64,000 nt of DNA from Novosphingobium sp. PhB165 (GCF_004341845.1 NZ_SLVB01000001.1:868001-932000); one strand, 5' to 3'. Counted from the stretch's first letter, positions 44,541 to 55,151 are shown. Translations and numbers: made by a program. The notes: generated by a model from the letters alone, not told the origin.

Positions 44541-45538
44541 CGACGATGATCCTGCCCGATCCCCTTCATCCCATCGAGGAAGCCGAAGCCGAAGAGGCCT
44601 TCGGTGCCATTCTTGATGGCCGCGTGGGCGACGACGCCGTGGTCCGCTTCCTCCTCGCTCTGACCGAGCGCGGAGAGACCGCCAGCGAGATCGCCGGCGC
44701 CGCGCGCGCCATGCGCACCCGCATGATCCCGATCGATGCCCCCGCCAACGCCATCGACGTCTGCGGCACCGGCGGCGACGGTCACCACACGCTCAACGTC
44801 TCGACGGCGGTCTCGCTGGTCGTCGCGGCCTGCGGCGTACCGGTCGCCAAGCACGGCAACCGCGCCGCCAGTTCCAAGGCCGGCGCGGCGGACACGCTGG
44901 AAGCGCTGGGCCTCAATCTCGACCGCGCGGCTGAAACAGCGGAAGAGACGCTGGGCGACCTCGGCATCTGCTTCCTCTTCGCCGCCCGCCACCATCCCTC
45001 AATGGGCAGGATCATGCCGATCCGCAAGGCGATCGGCCGCCGCACCATCTTCAACCTGATGGGCCCGCTCGCCAACCCGGCAAATGTGCGCCGCCAACTC
45101 GTCGGCATCGCCCGCCCGGCCTATGTGCCGATCTACGCCGAAGCGCTGATGAGCCTTGGCAGCGATCACTCCTTCGTGATCTCCGGCGATGAAGGGCTGG
45201 ATGAACTCAGCCTCGCGGGCGGCAACGAAGTGGCCGAGATCAAGCACGGCGAACTCTCGATGCGCCGCGTTGGGCCGGAGGATGTCGGCTTGCCCATCTC
45301 ACCCGTCGGCGCGATCCGCGGCGGCGACGCGGCCTACAATGCGGAAGCCCTGCGCCGCCTGCTCATGGGCGAACACGGCGCCTATCGCGATGCCGTGCTG
45401 CTCAATGCCGCCGGTGCCCTGATCGTCGCCGGTGAGGCCGAGACCTGGCGCGAAGGCGTCGAAGAAGCGGCCGAAGCCATCGACAAGGGCCTCGCCAATG
45501 CCCTGCTCAACTGCTGGATTTCCGCGCTCAAGGCCTGA
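44537..45538 (+). CDS. trpD: anthranilate phosphoribosyltransferase
   Basis: A 333-residue TrpD joining anthranilate to PRPP. The PRPP-binding CGTGGDG motif (about residues 76-82) is followed by [75 protein letters not shown] and the metal-binding [11 protein letters not shown]. The ATG overlaps trpG by four bases and trpC begins 19 bases after the stop. Confidence 0.97.
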   Translation: MTTMILPDPLHPIEEAEAEEAFGAILDGRVGDDAVVRFLLALTERGETASEIAGAARAMRTRMIPIDAPANAIDVCGTGGDGHHTLNVSTAVSLVVAACGVPVAKHGNRAASSKAGAADTLEALGLNLDRAAETAEETLGDLGICFLFAARHHPSMGRIMPIRKAIGRRTIFNLMGPLANPANVRRQLVGIARPAYVPIYAEALMSLGSDHSFVISGDEGLDELSLAGGNEVAEIKHGELSMRRVGPEDVGLPISPVGAIRGGDAAYNAEALRRLLMGEHGAYRDAVLLNAAGALIVAGEAETWREGVEEAAEAIDKGLANALLNCWISALKA

Positions 45539-45557
45539 GCCGCGCGAAAGGTTTACG

Positions 45558-46349
45558 ATGTCCGACAAGCTTACCGAGATCTGCGACACCAAGCGCGAGG
45601 AAGTTGCCGAGCGCAAGACCGTGGCCACCATGGCCGACCTTGATGCCCACGCCGCGCACCAGAGCGCCCCGCGCGGCTTCGAAGCGGCGCTGCGTGCCAA
45701 GGCCCAAAACGGCTTTGCCCTGATTGCAGAAATCAAGAAAGCTTCGCCTTCCAAAGGACTGATTCGTCCTGATTTTCGTCCCGCAGAACATGCCGTCGCC
45801 TATGAGCGCGGCGGCGCCGCCTGCCTCTCGGTCCTCACCGACGCGCCTTACTTCCAGGGCCATGAGGACTTCCTTATGGACGCCCGCGCCGCCTGCGCGC
45901 TGCCGGTGATCCGCAAGGACTTCATGGTCGATCCCTGGCAGGTGGCCGAAGCCCGCTCGATCGGCGCCGACGCCATTCTCATCATCGTCGCCGCTCTTGA
46001 CGACGTGCTGATGGCCGAACTCGAAGCCGCCGCCCACGAACGCGGCATGGACTGCCTCGTCGAAGTCCACAACGAAGCTGAGATGGAGCGCGCCGCTCGC
46101 CTGAAGTCGCGGCTGATTGGCGTGAATAACCGCAATCTCAAGCGCTTCGTCACCGACATCGCCACCACCGAACGCCTTGCGCCACTGGCGCCCGAGGGCA
46201 CGCTTCTGGTCAGCGAAAGCGGCATCAACACCCACGCCGACCTCGAAAGACTCTCAGGTTGCGGTGCGCGGACCTTCCTTGTTGGCGAAAGCCTGATGCG
46301 CGAAAGGGACGTGGAAGCGGCAACGCGAACTCTGCTCACCGGCGCCTGA
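45558..46349 (+). CDS. trpC: indole-3-glycerol phosphate synthase
   Basis: A 263-residue monofunctional TrpC barrel that closes the indole ring. Catalytic and phosphate-binding motifs: [85 protein letters not shown] and LVSESGIN. The ATG at 45558 has GAAAGG 7 bases upstream; longer in-frame starts lie inside trpD. It is the last trp gene here; trpF, trpA and trpB are not in the window. A convergent regulator follows. Confidence 0.97.
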   Translation: MSDKLTEICDTKREEVAERKTVATMADLDAHAAHQSAPRGFEAALRAKAQNGFALIAEIKKASPSKGLIRPDFRPAEHAVAYERGGAACLSVLTDAPYFQGHEDFLMDARAACALPVIRKDFMVDPWQVAEARSIGADAILIIVAALDDVLMAELEAAAHERGMDCLVEVHNEAEMERAARLKSRLIGVNNRNLKRFVTDIATTERLAPLAPEGTLLVSESGINTHADLERLSGCGARTFLVGESLMRERDVEAATRTLLTGA

Positions 46350-46362
46350 TCAGCGCGCCGGT
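46338..46362. terminator. hairpin between trpC and the AraC-family gene
   Basis: Perfect 8-bp stem ACCGGCGC (46338-46345) and GCGCCGGT (46355-46362) that spans both stop codons of the convergent pair. There is no U-tract, so terminator function is tentative. Confidence 0.4.
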
Positions 46363-47267
46363 CAGGCCAGCGGCAGAAACATTTCCGTGAGCGCCTCGGT
46401 CGCGGAAAACTGCGGGTAAAGGCGCACGCGCTCGCAGAAAAGAGGATAATCGCGCAGGCTCTCGCCGCTGGCGGGCAACCATTCCCGGTAGAGCCATAGC
46501 GCGGATTCCTCCAGGTCCATTGCCGGACCCGTGATCGGCAGCACCGCATAGCGGCCGCCGGGAATCTCGTCCACACGCACGCCGGCCGGGCTGTCACCGG
46601 CGAACCATGCCGGTACCGACGCGCAGAGCATGACCAGATGATCCTCGATCGGTGTGGTGCGCGGATCGGTCGGGAAGAGATTGAACGTGCGGCTGCCTGG
46701 CGGCACGAAGCCCGCCGATTGCCGCCAGTCGATGAATCTCCGGATCGTGTCGCCGATTTTTGCCATGTCGCCACGATGCGCCATGACCGCCACGTGCACT
46801 GATGCAAATACGCGAATCTCGACATCGTCGATTGCCGTGGTTTCAACCATTGCCCTGTTCCTTGTCGCTTGAAGTGTGTTGCTCAGGGCCTGCCATGCCA
46901 ACCAGTCCGGCCCAGCACGAAAGGCCGAAGGCGTCTGACCGATCCACGCGCGAAAGGCGCGGGTGAAGGCTTCTGGCGCTTCGTAACCGGCATCCAGCGC
47001 GGCATCGGTAACCCGCGTGCGGGGCTGATAGGCCAGCTTCGTGCCCGCCCGATGCAACCGCGAAAGCTGAACGAAACGCTGGACCGGCATTCCGCTCAGC
47101 GCCCGGAACTGGCGATGGAAATGGTACGGCGAGAATCCGGCCCAACCTGAGATCGTTTCGAGGTCTGGCGACGCGTCCTGCTCTGCATCGATCCGCTCGA
47201 CCACGCGCGCCATTCGGTCAAAATAGCGGCGGCGCGAATGTTCATCCTGTTTCGAGCTTCGTGTCAT
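46362..47267 (-). CDS. AraC family regulator with GyrI-like effector domain
   Basis: A 301-residue regulator. The N-terminal third is the AraC DNA-binding domain with two helix-turn-helices: LETISGWAGFSPYHFHRQFRALSG and VTDAALDAGYEAPEAFTRAFRAWIGQTPSAF. The remainder is a GyrI/Bacterial transcription activator effector-binding domain (VEIRVFASVHVAVMAHRGD, IPGGRYAVLPITGP, LWLYREWLPAS). Proteins of this Rob/SoxS-related layout sense small lipophilic or cationic compounds. It lies on the opposite strand between trpC and moaC, a junction that is usually direct in alphaproteobacteria. Confidence 0.9.
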   Translation of the reverse strand: MTRSSKQDEHSRRRYFDRMARVVERIDAEQDASPDLETISGWAGFSPYHFHRQFRALSGMPVQRFVQLSRLHRAGTKLAYQPRTRVTDAALDAGYEAPEAFTRAFRAWIGQTPSAFRAGPDWLAWQALSNTLQATRNRAMVETTAIDDVEIRVFASVHVAVMAHRGDMAKIGDTIRRFIDWRQSAGFVPPGSRTFNLFPTDPRTTPIEDHLVMLCASVPAWFAGDSPAGVRVDEIPGGRYAVLPITGPAMDLEESALWLYREWLPASGESLRDYPLFCERVRLYPQFSATEALTEMFLPLA

Positions 47268-47486
47268 GCAAGCTGTCCTGCCACGAAACCCAAATGCCTG
47301 CCTGATCGATCTTGCGATAATCGCGCCGCAATCCCTGTCCTACTCGCACAAAATCTGCCATCGGTCCTTCATGGACCTTTGCAGAACTTCCAGAAAAACC
47401 GCGCGAATCCAGCGATCCGGCGCGGCTGCGGCATCTTTCTCAGGACCATGTAAACTGAGTCACCTTGCGGAAGCCGAAGGCTGAAC

Positions 47487-47969
47487 ATGACCAAGAGCCT
47501 GACCCACATCGATTCGAATGGAACCGCCCGCATGGTCGATGTCGGCGCCAAGGACGAAACCCAACGCCTCGCCGTGGCATCTGGCCGGATTTCCATGACG
47601 CCGAACGCCCTCGAAGCGATCCGCCTCGGAAACGCGCCCAAGGGCGATGTTCTTGGCACAGCCCGCATCGCCGGGATCATGGCCGCCAAGAAGACCGCCG
47701 ATCTGATCCCCATGTGCCACCCGCTCATGCTTGATGCGGTCAACGTGGATTTCCATTTCGAAGACAGCGCCATCCGCGCAACGGCCACGGCCACCCTCAC
47801 CGGCAAAACTGGTGTCGAAATGGAAGCTATTACAGCAACTTCCATCGCACTTCTGACAATCTACGACATGGCCAAGGCGCTCGATAAAGGCATGGTCATC
47901 GGCGAAATTCGGCTCATCGAGAAACGCGGCGGAAAGTCGGGACACTGGACTCTGGAAGGCACTGCCTGA
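47487..47969 (+). CDS. moaC: cyclic pyranopterin monophosphate synthase
   Basis: A 160-residue MoaC, second step of molybdenum cofactor synthesis. Family motifs are [34 protein letters not shown] (conserved Cys-His), [28 protein letters not shown] and KRGGKSG. Length is standard. The stop codon overlaps the moeA start (TGATG), so the two are co-translated. The 219 bases before it, between it and the divergent AraC-family gene, hold no recognisable signal. Confidence 0.97.
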   Translation: MTKSLTHIDSNGTARMVDVGAKDETQRLAVASGRISMTPNALEAIRLGNAPKGDVLGTARIAGIMAAKKTADLIPMCHPLMLDAVNVDFHFEDSAIRATATATLTGKTGVEMEAITATSIALLTIYDMAKALDKGMVIGEIRLIEKRGGKSGHWTLEGTA

Positions 47970-49189
47970 TGGCCGGACATCCAATGCTCTCGCTCGAAGA
48001 AGCACAGGCCAAGCTGCTCTCGCTTGTCGAACCCCTGCCGATCGAGCGCGTTGACATAGAGGGGGCGCTGGGCCGCTACCTTGCCGAGCCCATGCTGGCT
48101 CGCCGCACCCAACCGGCAGCAGATGTCTCGGCGATGGATGGCTACGCAGTCACCGCCGAAGACCTCACCGGCCCATGGCATGTGGTGGGTGAGAGCGCGG
48201 CGGGTCATCCCTACGACTCAACCGTGGCACCGGGTCAGGCCGTGCGCATTTCCACCGGCGCGCTGATGCCCGCGGGCGCCGAGGCAGTCATCCTCCAGGA
48301 AGATCTGTCCCGCGAACAGCATCGCATCTCGCTAACCGGTGAGGCGCCCATCCCGGCACACAAACACATACGCCATCGCGGCATGGACTTCCCCGAAGGC
48401 AAGGAAGTCCTTCCCCTTGGCGTTCGGATTGGATCCTCGCAGGCGGCGCTCGCCATGGCAGCCGGCCACAAACACCTTCCTGTCCGGCGCATTCCCCACC
48501 TCACAGTGATCGACAGCGGGGACGAACTGACTTCCGACCCGGAATGCTGCGAACCACATCAAATCCCCGCCAGCAATGGCGCCATGCTCGCCGCCATGGC
48601 GCGCAATCTGCCCGTGAAAGTCGACAGGATCGGGCCGGTCGAGGATCGACTGGAAGCACTGGTCAAAGCATTCCAGACGGCGGCGGATTCGGACGTGATC
48701 GTCACCAGCGGCGGTGCCTCCGTCGGCGAGCACGACCTTGTCCGCCCGGCTCTCGAAGCCTGGGGCGCCAAACTCGATTTCTGGCGCGTAGCGATCAAAC
48801 CGGGAAAGCCGATCCTGGTTGCTCGGAAAGCCAAAGGCCCGCGCAGCCAACTCGTTATCGGACTGCCCGGAAACCCCGTTTCCAGCCATATTACCGCGTA
48901 TCACTTCCTGCTGCCGGTCCTGCGCGCGCTGCTGGGCGCGGCCCGACCGACGCCCATGTCCATGCTCGCCCTGCTGACAAGCCCTCTACCCGCGACCGGC
49001 GATCGCCGCGAATTCCTGAGAGGCGTGTGGGACGGAGAAAACGTCACCCCGCAAGTCGTTCAGGACAGTGGCGCACTCGCTTCGCTGGCCATCAGCAATG
49101 TCTTGATCGATCGCCCCGCGCGTGCGCCAGTTGCCGGGGCAGGCGATCCGGTGCGAGTCTACTTGCTCCAGAATGGCGGTATTGCTTGA
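47969..49189 (+). CDS. moeA: molybdopterin molybdenumtransferase
   Basis: A 406-residue MoeA inserting molybdate into adenylylated molybdopterin. Domains in order: N-terminal domain with ADVSAMDGYAV and RISTGALMPAGAEAVILQED, the MoCF-binding domain (about 170-320) with SNGAMLAAM, IVTSGGASVGEHDLV, AIKPGKPILVA and LPGNPVSSHITAYHF, and the C-terminal beta-barrel ending YLLQNGG. The start overlaps the moaC stop by TGATG. The lexA gene with its own SOS box follows after 114 bases. Confidence 0.96.
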   Translation: MAGHPMLSLEEAQAKLLSLVEPLPIERVDIEGALGRYLAEPMLARRTQPAADVSAMDGYAVTAEDLTGPWHVVGESAAGHPYDSTVAPGQAVRISTGALMPAGAEAVILQEDLSREQHRISLTGEAPIPAHKHIRHRGMDFPEGKEVLPLGVRIGSSQAALAMAAGHKHLPVRRIPHLTVIDSGDELTSDPECCEPHQIPASNGAMLAAMARNLPVKVDRIGPVEDRLEALVKAFQTAADSDVIVTSGGASVGEHDLVRPALEAWGAKLDFWRVAIKPGKPILVARKAKGPRSQLVIGLPGNPVSSHITAYHFLLPVLRALLGAARPTPMSMLALLTSPLPATGDRREFLRGVWDGENVTPQVVQDSGALASLAISNVLIDRPARAPVAGAGDPVRVYLLQNGGIA

Positions 49190-49213
49190 CGTTACCGGAT
49201 TCGTTGCTTAATT

Positions 49214-49228
49214 GTTCCCTCATTGTTC
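49214..49228. promoter_or_regulatory. LexA (SOS) box of lexA
   Basis: GTTC-CCTCATT-GTTC, an exact alphaproteobacterial SOS box, 75 bases before the lexA ATG. It overlaps a perfect decamer palindrome GTTCGCGAAC (49225-49234). Position fits autorepression. Confidence 0.88.
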
Positions 49229-49303
49229 GCGAACGATCCTGCAAGTGTTCTTCGCGATGGCAACAAGGCCGCTGACGGCGGCCCAGCAGGTGAGGCAGGC
49301 CAG

Positions 49304-49993
49304 ATGTTGACGCGCAAGCAGCACGAATTGCTCCGGTTCATTCAGGTGCGGCTCGAAGACAGCGGCGTCTCGCCTAGCTTCGAAGAGATGAAGGAAGCGC
49401 TTGACCTCAAGTCCAAGTCGGGCGTGCACCGCCTGATTTCGGCACTGGAAGAGCGCGGCTTTATCCGCCGCCTACCCAACCGCGCACGGGCATTGGAAGT
49501 TCTTCGTCAGCCCGAAGACGTCAACAGCAAGCCGGCCGCCGCCGCTGCGCCGCCGCGCGAAACAGCGCCGTCACTGCGTCCGGCTCCTCGGGCACCCGAA
49601 CCGGCCAACGACGTGATCGAAATTCCGCTGCACGGCCGTATCGCTGCCGGGGCGCCGATCGAGGCCATCGAGGGTCAGTCGATGCTGCCGGTTCCGGCGG
49701 CCCTGCTCGGTTCCGGTGATCATTACGCCCTTGAAGTTTCGGGCGACTCGATGATCGAGGCGGGAATTCTCGATGGTGACCTGGCCCTCGTGAAGCGTAC
49801 CGATACCGCGCGTGACGGCGAGATTGTCGTCGCCCTCATTCGTGGTGAAGAGGCAACCCTAAAGTACCTGCGGCGCGAAGGCCCCAAGGTACGGCTCGAC
49901 CCGGCCAATGCGGCATATACAGCCCAACTTTACGGTGCGGATGAAGTTCAGGTGCAGGGTAAACTCGCTGGAATTCTGCGCCGCTATCACTGA
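49304..49993 (+). CDS. lexA: SOS repressor LexA
   Basis: A 229-residue LexA from the ATG at 49304 ([13 protein letters not shown], the normal opening). The winged helix ([34 protein letters not shown]) binds DNA. The self-cleavage site is Ala115-Gly116 in [10 protein letters not shown], with catalytic Ser149 ([10 protein letters not shown]) and Lys187 (ATLKYL). The linker of about 35 Ala/Pro-rich residues is longer than in E. coli (202 aa), as usual in alphaproteobacteria. It is expected to control itself and imuA-imuB-dnaE2, both of which carry the matching box in this window. Confidence 0.97.
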   Translation: MLTRKQHELLRFIQVRLEDSGVSPSFEEMKEALDLKSKSGVHRLISALEERGFIRRLPNRARALEVLRQPEDVNSKPAAAAAPPRETAPSLRPAPRAPEPANDVIEIPLHGRIAAGAPIEAIEGQSMLPVPAALLGSGDHYALEVSGDSMIEAGILDGDLALVKRTDTARDGEIVVALIRGEEATLKYLRREGPKVRLDPANAAYTAQLYGADEVQVQGKLAGILRRYH

Positions 49994-50051
49994 AGCGAGC
50001 AGCGCAAACGCCCACTTGGCGGGCAGCGAAATCCTGCATCTACGACGATCT

Positions 50052-50146
50052 GGAGCGTTTGATCCGACTGTATCGGGTAAAACGCTCCAAGTTTTTGGTT
50101 TGTCGCGTTTTCCGATTCATCAGATGCTTCCTGATTCAAATACGCT
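50052..50146. repeat. pair of REP-like palindromes between lexA and comEC
   Basis: First unit 50052-50088: GGAGCGTTT paired with AAACGCTCC, with an inner CCGA/TCGG stem, then AAGTTTTTGG. Second unit 50105-50146: GCGTTTT and AAATACGC arms around an ATCAG/CTGAT stem, ending at the comEC stop. Both share a GAGCG(T)TTT-type arm. The first may also terminate lexA; both look like members of a dispersed repeat family. Confidence 0.6.
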
Positions 50147-52357
50147 CTAGGGCCGCCACCAGCCATGACCGCCTTGCTCTTGGGCAACGGTCTGCACTGT
50201 CTGCCCAGACAGGTCGACGGTGAGACCGCCCGTCAGCTTGAGCATAGGTCGGTCGATCCTGAGCCAATGGGGATGGCAACTTCCTGGCAAGCCGCGATCT
50301 GCAATCACGATATCGACCTGACTGCACGCGCGCAAAAGCGCGGGGACAGGAACATAGGCGTCGCTGCGCGCTATCAGTACACGCCACGTCCGGCCGCCAC
50401 GATCAAGTGAAACCGCGCAGAAATCCGCATTGCAGCGTGCTTCCGGCCGCCGAGGCAGGGAAAGTGGGGCATTCCTCTGGCCGACCACTTCCAGGAAGTT
50501 GTCCATGGCATAATCGCTCTTGCTCTCGCGCAAGAGGGCCAGATTTCTTCCGCCGTCGACAACCACGCCCACGTAATGGCCGTCGCCTGCAACAAGGATG
50601 TCCGGCGGCGTCAGCAATGCCAAACCGAGTGCACCTGCGATTGCGGGGACGAGCCCCAGAAAACGCACTCTCCCACGCCACAAGGCAAACCAAAGTCCGC
50701 CCGCGACGAAAAGCAGGAAATGGCCCGTTCCCATCGTCGGGAACAGCCTCACGGCGCCGGGAAGTCCTGCCGTTCCGTGAGCAAGGTCCAGCAGGAATGC
50801 AATGGCCCAATCCGCCAGCCACCAGACTGGGGCGCCCAGTCCGGCGATGTCGAGCAACAGGCCCCCAGCGACCAGCGGCATGATGATGAAGGTCGTCAGC
50901 GGAATTGCCACGATGTTGGCCATGGCTCCGTACACACCCGCCCGATGGAAATGATAGAGGCCGATCGGCATGAGTACGGCTTCGATCGCGATCCCGGTCA
51001 CCAGCGTAAGGACAATATCGCGCAGAAGGCGCATCACAATGCTTTCCTCACGGGGCGCCATCCAGCGCTTTACCGGACCGGCATTTGCCACCACGATCAG
51101 CGCAAGCACTGCTGCAAAGCTCATCTGGAAGCTCGGCCCGGCAAGAGATTCTGGCCATAACAGCATGACAACAAAGGCCCCGGTCGCCAGCAAGCGAACG
51201 GACAGGGCCTCCCGCCCCATCGCCAATGCGGTGAGGACCAGGAGCGATCCCACACAGGATCGTACCGTCGGCACCTGCGATCCCGTCAACAACGTATAGG
51301 CGATGCCGGTGATTGCCCCCAACCCTGCCGCCAGAATGGGAAGCCGGCAGCGCAACGCCAATGCAGGTGAGAGCGCCAGCAGGCGAAGCGCGAGAAAATA
51401 GACGGCGCCGATAACCGCACTCACGTGCAGACCGCTGATCGAGAGCAGATGCGCCAGCCCGGCATCGCGCATGGCCTGCCCATCCTGCTGGGAAATGCCC
51501 CCCATGTCCCCGGTAACCAATGCCACGGCGATACCTGCACTGCCGCTCGGTAGCTTCGATTGGATATGACCGCTCAGATCTTCCCGCCAGGCAGCCAAAA
51601 GGTCTCCCCCCGTTCCGGCGTTCAAGACCTCAATCGGCGCGAGGACACTACCCGTTGCGGAAAGGCCCGCGAACCACGCTGCCTGAGCAAAATCGTAACC
51701 CCCTGGGATGAGCGGAGAAGCCGGCGGAACCAGCCTGCCACGGAAGCGGATCAACGCGCCCGGCCCGACTTGCGATTGTGATCCCGAATGGGCGTGCAGA
51801 GCGCCGAATCGATTGGGCACAGTCACCCGCGCCATTATCGCCCGGCCGGTCGCCGGCTCCCGCATTGCCACAACAAACCGGCGCTGTTCCTGGGCCGGCC
51901 GCTCTTCCACCGACAGGACGCGGGCCATGAACGTACCCGATAAGGAGCGCGAAATCGGCGCCGCGCCAACCAGCTCGGAACGGCCCCACACGGCCAGGCA
52001 ACCGAACAGCAAAGCCAGCGCCATCGACATGACCGCACGTCGCACCAGCGGAAAGTTGGCCCGACCGTGCCGCCAGACGCTGGCAGCAGTTGCGGTAGCC
52101 GCACAAGTTGCGCAGAATGCAATCCAATAGAGAGGCCCGGGTAGGCCAAACCAGCCTGCAATTCCGGCCCCAAAGCCCACTGTAAGCCACGGCGCCTTGT
52201 CGAAACCGCAGTTCGAAAGAAAACACTCGACACCGACCAAACACCTCGACATGTGGCTCTGGCTGATCCATGGGCGATGCTGCAACGCAGCGCCTCCGGC
52301 AGAGGCCGGAAAAACGGGATCATCGGTTGTGGCGGCGTGGCTGGCCATGGCCGACAT
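50147..52357 (-). CDS. comEC: ComEC/Rec2 family DNA-uptake protein
   Basis: A membrane protein of about 736 residues. A DUF4131-type N-terminal OB region (GTFMARVLSVEERPAQEQRRFVVAMR) is followed by the competence channel domain with LVTGDMGGISQQDGQAMRDAGLAHLLSISGLHVSAV, its most conserved signature, and about ten helices. The C-terminal part has no HxHxDH metallo-beta-lactamase motif, so the nuclease-like domain of long ComEC proteins is degenerate here. The start is uncertain: 52357 and 52348 are ATGs and neither has a clear ribosome-binding site. It is divergent from gltX and conserved at this place in the class. Confidence 0.88.
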   Translation of the reverse strand: MSAMASHAATTDDPVFPASAGGAALQHRPWISQSHMSRCLVGVECFLSNCGFDKAPWLTVGFGAGIAGWFGLPGPLYWIAFCATCAATATAASVWRHGRANFPLVRRAVMSMALALLFGCLAVWGRSELVGAAPISRSLSGTFMARVLSVEERPAQEQRRFVVAMREPATGRAIMARVTVPNRFGALHAHSGSQSQVGPGALIRFRGRLVPPASPLIPGGYDFAQAAWFAGLSATGSVLAPIEVLNAGTGGDLLAAWREDLSGHIQSKLPSGSAGIAVALVTGDMGGISQQDGQAMRDAGLAHLLSISGLHVSAVIGAVYFLALRLLALSPALALRCRLPILAAGLGAITGIAYTLLTGSQVPTVRSCVGSLLVLTALAMGREALSVRLLATGAFVVMLLWPESLAGPSFQMSFAAVLALIVVANAGPVKRWMAPREESIVMRLLRDIVLTLVTGIAIEAVLMPIGLYHFHRAGVYGAMANIVAIPLTTFIIMPLVAGGLLLDIAGLGAPVWWLADWAIAFLLDLAHGTAGLPGAVRLFPTMGTGHFLLFVAGGLWFALWRGRVRFLGLVPAIAGALGLALLTPPDILVAGDGHYVGVVVDGGRNLALLRESKSDYAMDNFLEVVGQRNAPLSLPRRPEARCNADFCAVSLDRGGRTWRVLIARSDAYVPVPALLRACSQVDIVIADRGLPGSCHPHWLRIDRPMLKLTGGLTVDLSGQTVQTVAQEQGGHGWWRP

Positions 52358-52377
52358 AAGGACGGAAGGTGATAACA

Positions 52378-53832
52378 ATGGCAAGCGGTAGCGCATCGAG
52401 CGGACAGACGGACGGAAAGCCCGTCGTCACGCGCTTTGCCCCCTCGCCCACGGGTTTCCTGCATATCGGCGGCGCTCGTACGGCGCTGTTCAATTGGCTC
52501 TATGCCCGCCACCATGGCGGCAAGTACCTCCTGCGCATCGAGGACACTGACCGCGCCCGTTCGACCGAACCGGCGATAGAGGCGATTTTCGATGGGTTGA
52601 ACTGGCTGGGGCTCGGCGGCGACGAGCCGGCGGTGTTCCAGTTCGCCCGCTCGGATCGGCATGCCCAGGTCGCGGACGAACTCATCGCCAAGGGGCACGC
52701 CTATCGCTGCTACCTGACGAGCGAGGAACTCGCCGAACGCCGTCAGAAGGCACAGGAAGAGCGCCGCCCGTTCCGCATCGACAGCGAATGGCGCGACGCC
52801 GATCCCTCGGCCTGGCCCGCCGAAAAGCCCTATGTCGTGCGCATCAAGGCGCCGCGCGAGGGCGAAACGACGATCCAGGACCTCGTCCAGGGCGAAGTTA
52901 CGGTCAAGAACGAGGAGATCGACGATTTCGTGATCCTGCGTTCGGACGGAACGCCTACTTATATGCTCGCCGTCGTGGTCGACGATAACGACATGGGCGT
53001 TACCCACGTCCTGCGCGGCGACGATCATCTCAACAACGCCTTCCGCCAGCTCGTGATCATCCATGGCATGGGCTGGGATGTCCCGGTCTATGGCCACGTG
53101 CCGCTGATCCACGGTTCGGATGGCGCCAAGCTTTCCAAGCGCCACGGCGCACTCGGCGTCGATTCCTATCGCGATGAGATGGGCATCCTGCCCGAAGCGC
53201 TGTTCAATTATCTGCTGCGGCTCGGCTGGGGTCACGGCGACGAGGAATTCATCAGCCGCGAAAAGGCGGTCGAATGGTTCGACATGGCCGACGTCGGCAA
53301 GTCGCCCTCGCGTTTCGACATTGCCAAGCTGCAAAATCTCAACGGCCACTACCTGCGCGAAGCGGATGACGCCCGGCTTGCCGGCCTCGTCCTGCCGCGC
53401 CTTGAGGCAGCAGGCTGCAACAATCCGGACATGACCCTGCTCACGCGGGCCATGCCGGTTCTGAAGGTCCGCGCAAAGGACCTCAACGAACTTGCCGAAG
53501 GCGCGGCCTTCCTGTTCGCCAAGCGCCCGCTCGCCATGAGCGAGAAGGCGCAGGCGCTGCTGACCGACGAAGCGCGTGCGCGCCTTGCCGTGATGCATGA
53601 GCGCCTCTCGGGAGAGTCCGAATGGACCCTCGAGGCGTTGGAAGCCAACCTCAAGGCAATGGCCGAGGAGCTGGGACTGGGCCTCGGCAAGCTCGCACAA
53701 CCGCTGCGAGCCGCCCTGACCGGTCAAACGACCTCTCCGGGCATTTTCGACGTCTTGGTTCTGCTCGGTCGGGACGAAAGCCTTGCTCGCATTGGCGCGC
53801 AGGCGGACGTGGCGGCCGGAACGCAAATATAA
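52378..53832 (+). CDS. gltX: glutamyl-tRNA synthetase
   Basis: A 484-residue class I synthetase charging tRNA-Glu. HIGH-like motif [20 protein letters not shown] (about residues 22-41), [30 protein letters not shown] and the KMSKS equivalent [12 protein letters not shown]. The C-terminal anticodon-binding domain completes a standard length. The ATG at 52378 has GGAAGG 8 bases upstream; a GTG at 52369 is possible. gltA starts 13 bases after the stop. Confidence 0.97.
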   Translation: MASGSASSGQTDGKPVVTRFAPSPTGFLHIGGARTALFNWLYARHHGGKYLLRIEDTDRARSTEPAIEAIFDGLNWLGLGGDEPAVFQFARSDRHAQVADELIAKGHAYRCYLTSEELAERRQKAQEERRPFRIDSEWRDADPSAWPAEKPYVVRIKAPREGETTIQDLVQGEVTVKNEEIDDFVILRSDGTPTYMLAVVVDDNDMGVTHVLRGDDHLNNAFRQLVIIHGMGWDVPVYGHVPLIHGSDGAKLSKRHGALGVDSYRDEMGILPEALFNYLLRLGWGHGDEEFISREKAVEWFDMADVGKSPSRFDIAKLQNLNGHYLREADDARLAGLVLPRLEAAGCNNPDMTLLTRAMPVLKVRAKDLNELAEGAAFLFAKRPLAMSEKAQALLTDEARARLAVMHERLSGESEWTLEALEANLKAMAEELGLGLGKLAQPLRAALTGQTTSPGIFDVLVLLGRDESLARIGAQADVAAGTQI

Positions 53833-53845
53833 GGAGTAAGAACTG

Positions 53846-55129
53846 GTGGGTGATCAGGTCAAACTGAATGCTGGTGGCACGGAATTCGATTATCCCGTGC
53901 TCAAGGGCAGTGTCGGCCCGGATGTAATCGATATCCGGAAGCTCTACGCCCAGACGGGCAAGTTCACGTACGACCCCGGCTTCACGTCGACGGCCAGCTG
54001 CGAGAGCGCGCTCACCTATATCGACGGTGACGAAGGCGTCCTTCTGCACCGCGGTTATCCGATCGGCCAGCTGGCCGAGAACTCTTCGTTCATGGAGGTC
54101 TGCTACCTCCTGCTGAACGGCGAGCTGCCCAATGGCGGCGAACTCGACACGTTCACCAACACCATCACGCGCCACACCATGCTCCACGAGCAGCTGGCGA
54201 CGTTCTACCGCGGCTTCCGCCGTGACGCCCACCCGATGGCGATCATGTGCGGCGTGGTCGGTGCGCTTTCGGCGTTTTACCACGACTCGACCGACATCTC
54301 GGATCCCGAGCACCGCAAGATCAGCTCGCACCGCCTGATCGCCAAGATGCCGACGATCGCCGCTGCGGCATACAAGTACTCGGTTGGCCAGCCTTTCCTC
54401 TACCCGGACAACAAGCTGAGCTACACCGGCAACTTCCTGCGCATGACCTTCGGTGTGCCGGCGGAAGAATATGAAGTGATCCCCGCCGTCGAAAAGGCGA
54501 TGGACCGTATCTTCATCCTCCACGCCGACCACGAGCAGAACGCCTCGACCTCGACCGTGCGTCTTGCCGGTTCGTCGGGCGCCAATCCGTTCGCGTGCAT
54601 CGCGGCCGGCATCGCCTGCCTCTGGGGCCCTGCACATGGCGGCGCGAACGAAGCCGCGCTCAACATGCTCAAGGAAATCGGTACGCCGGACAAGATCCCG
54701 CACTATATCGAGCGTGCGAAGGACAAGAACGATCCGTTCCGCCTGATGGGCTTCGGTCACCGCGTCTACAAGAACTACGATCCGCGCGCCACGGTCATGC
54801 AGAAGACCGTCCGCGAAGTGTTCGACGCGCTCAAGGTCACTGACCCGCTCTTCGAGACCGCACTGCGTCTTGAAGAGATCGCGCTGAACGATCCGTACTT
54901 CGTAGAGAAGAAGCTGTTCCCGAACGTAGACTTCTACTCGGGCATCATCCTCTCGGCCATCGGCTTCCCGACCACGATGTTCACGGCGCTCTTCGCCCTT
55001 GCCCGCACCGTGGGCTGGGTCGCGCAGTGGAACGAAATGATCTCGGATCCAGGCCAGAAGATCGGCCGCCCGCGTCAGCTCTACACCGGCCCGACGCAGC
55101 GCGATTACGTGCCGATGAATCAGCGCTGA
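53846..55129 (+). CDS. gltA: citrate synthase
   Basis: A 427-residue type II (hexameric, NADH-sensitive class) citrate synthase. The N-terminal [27 protein letters not shown] segment is the type II extension. Catalytic regions are [33 protein letters not shown] (active-site His), [15 protein letters not shown] (second His) and [16 protein letters not shown] (Asp). The start is GTG with AAGGAG 9 bases upstream, and that site overlaps the gltX stop, so the genes are translationally close. A strong terminator follows. Confidence 0.97.
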   Translation: MGDQVKLNAGGTEFDYPVLKGSVGPDVIDIRKLYAQTGKFTYDPGFTSTASCESALTYIDGDEGVLLHRGYPIGQLAENSSFMEVCYLLLNGELPNGGELDTFTNTITRHTMLHEQLATFYRGFRRDAHPMAIMCGVVGALSAFYHDSTDISDPEHRKISSHRLIAKMPTIAAAAYKYSVGQPFLYPDNKLSYTGNFLRMTFGVPAEEYEVIPAVEKAMDRIFILHADHEQNASTSTVRLAGSSGANPFACIAAGIACLWGPAHGGANEAALNMLKEIGTPDKIPHYIERAKDKNDPFRLMGFGHRVYKNYDPRATVMQKTVREVFDALKVTDPLFETALRLEEIALNDPYFVEKKLFPNVDFYSGIILSAIGFPTTMFTALFALARTVGWVAQWNEMISDPGQKIGRPRQLYTGPTQRDYVPMNQR

Positions 55130-55151
55130 TCCCGGCGCATCGGACAAGATC

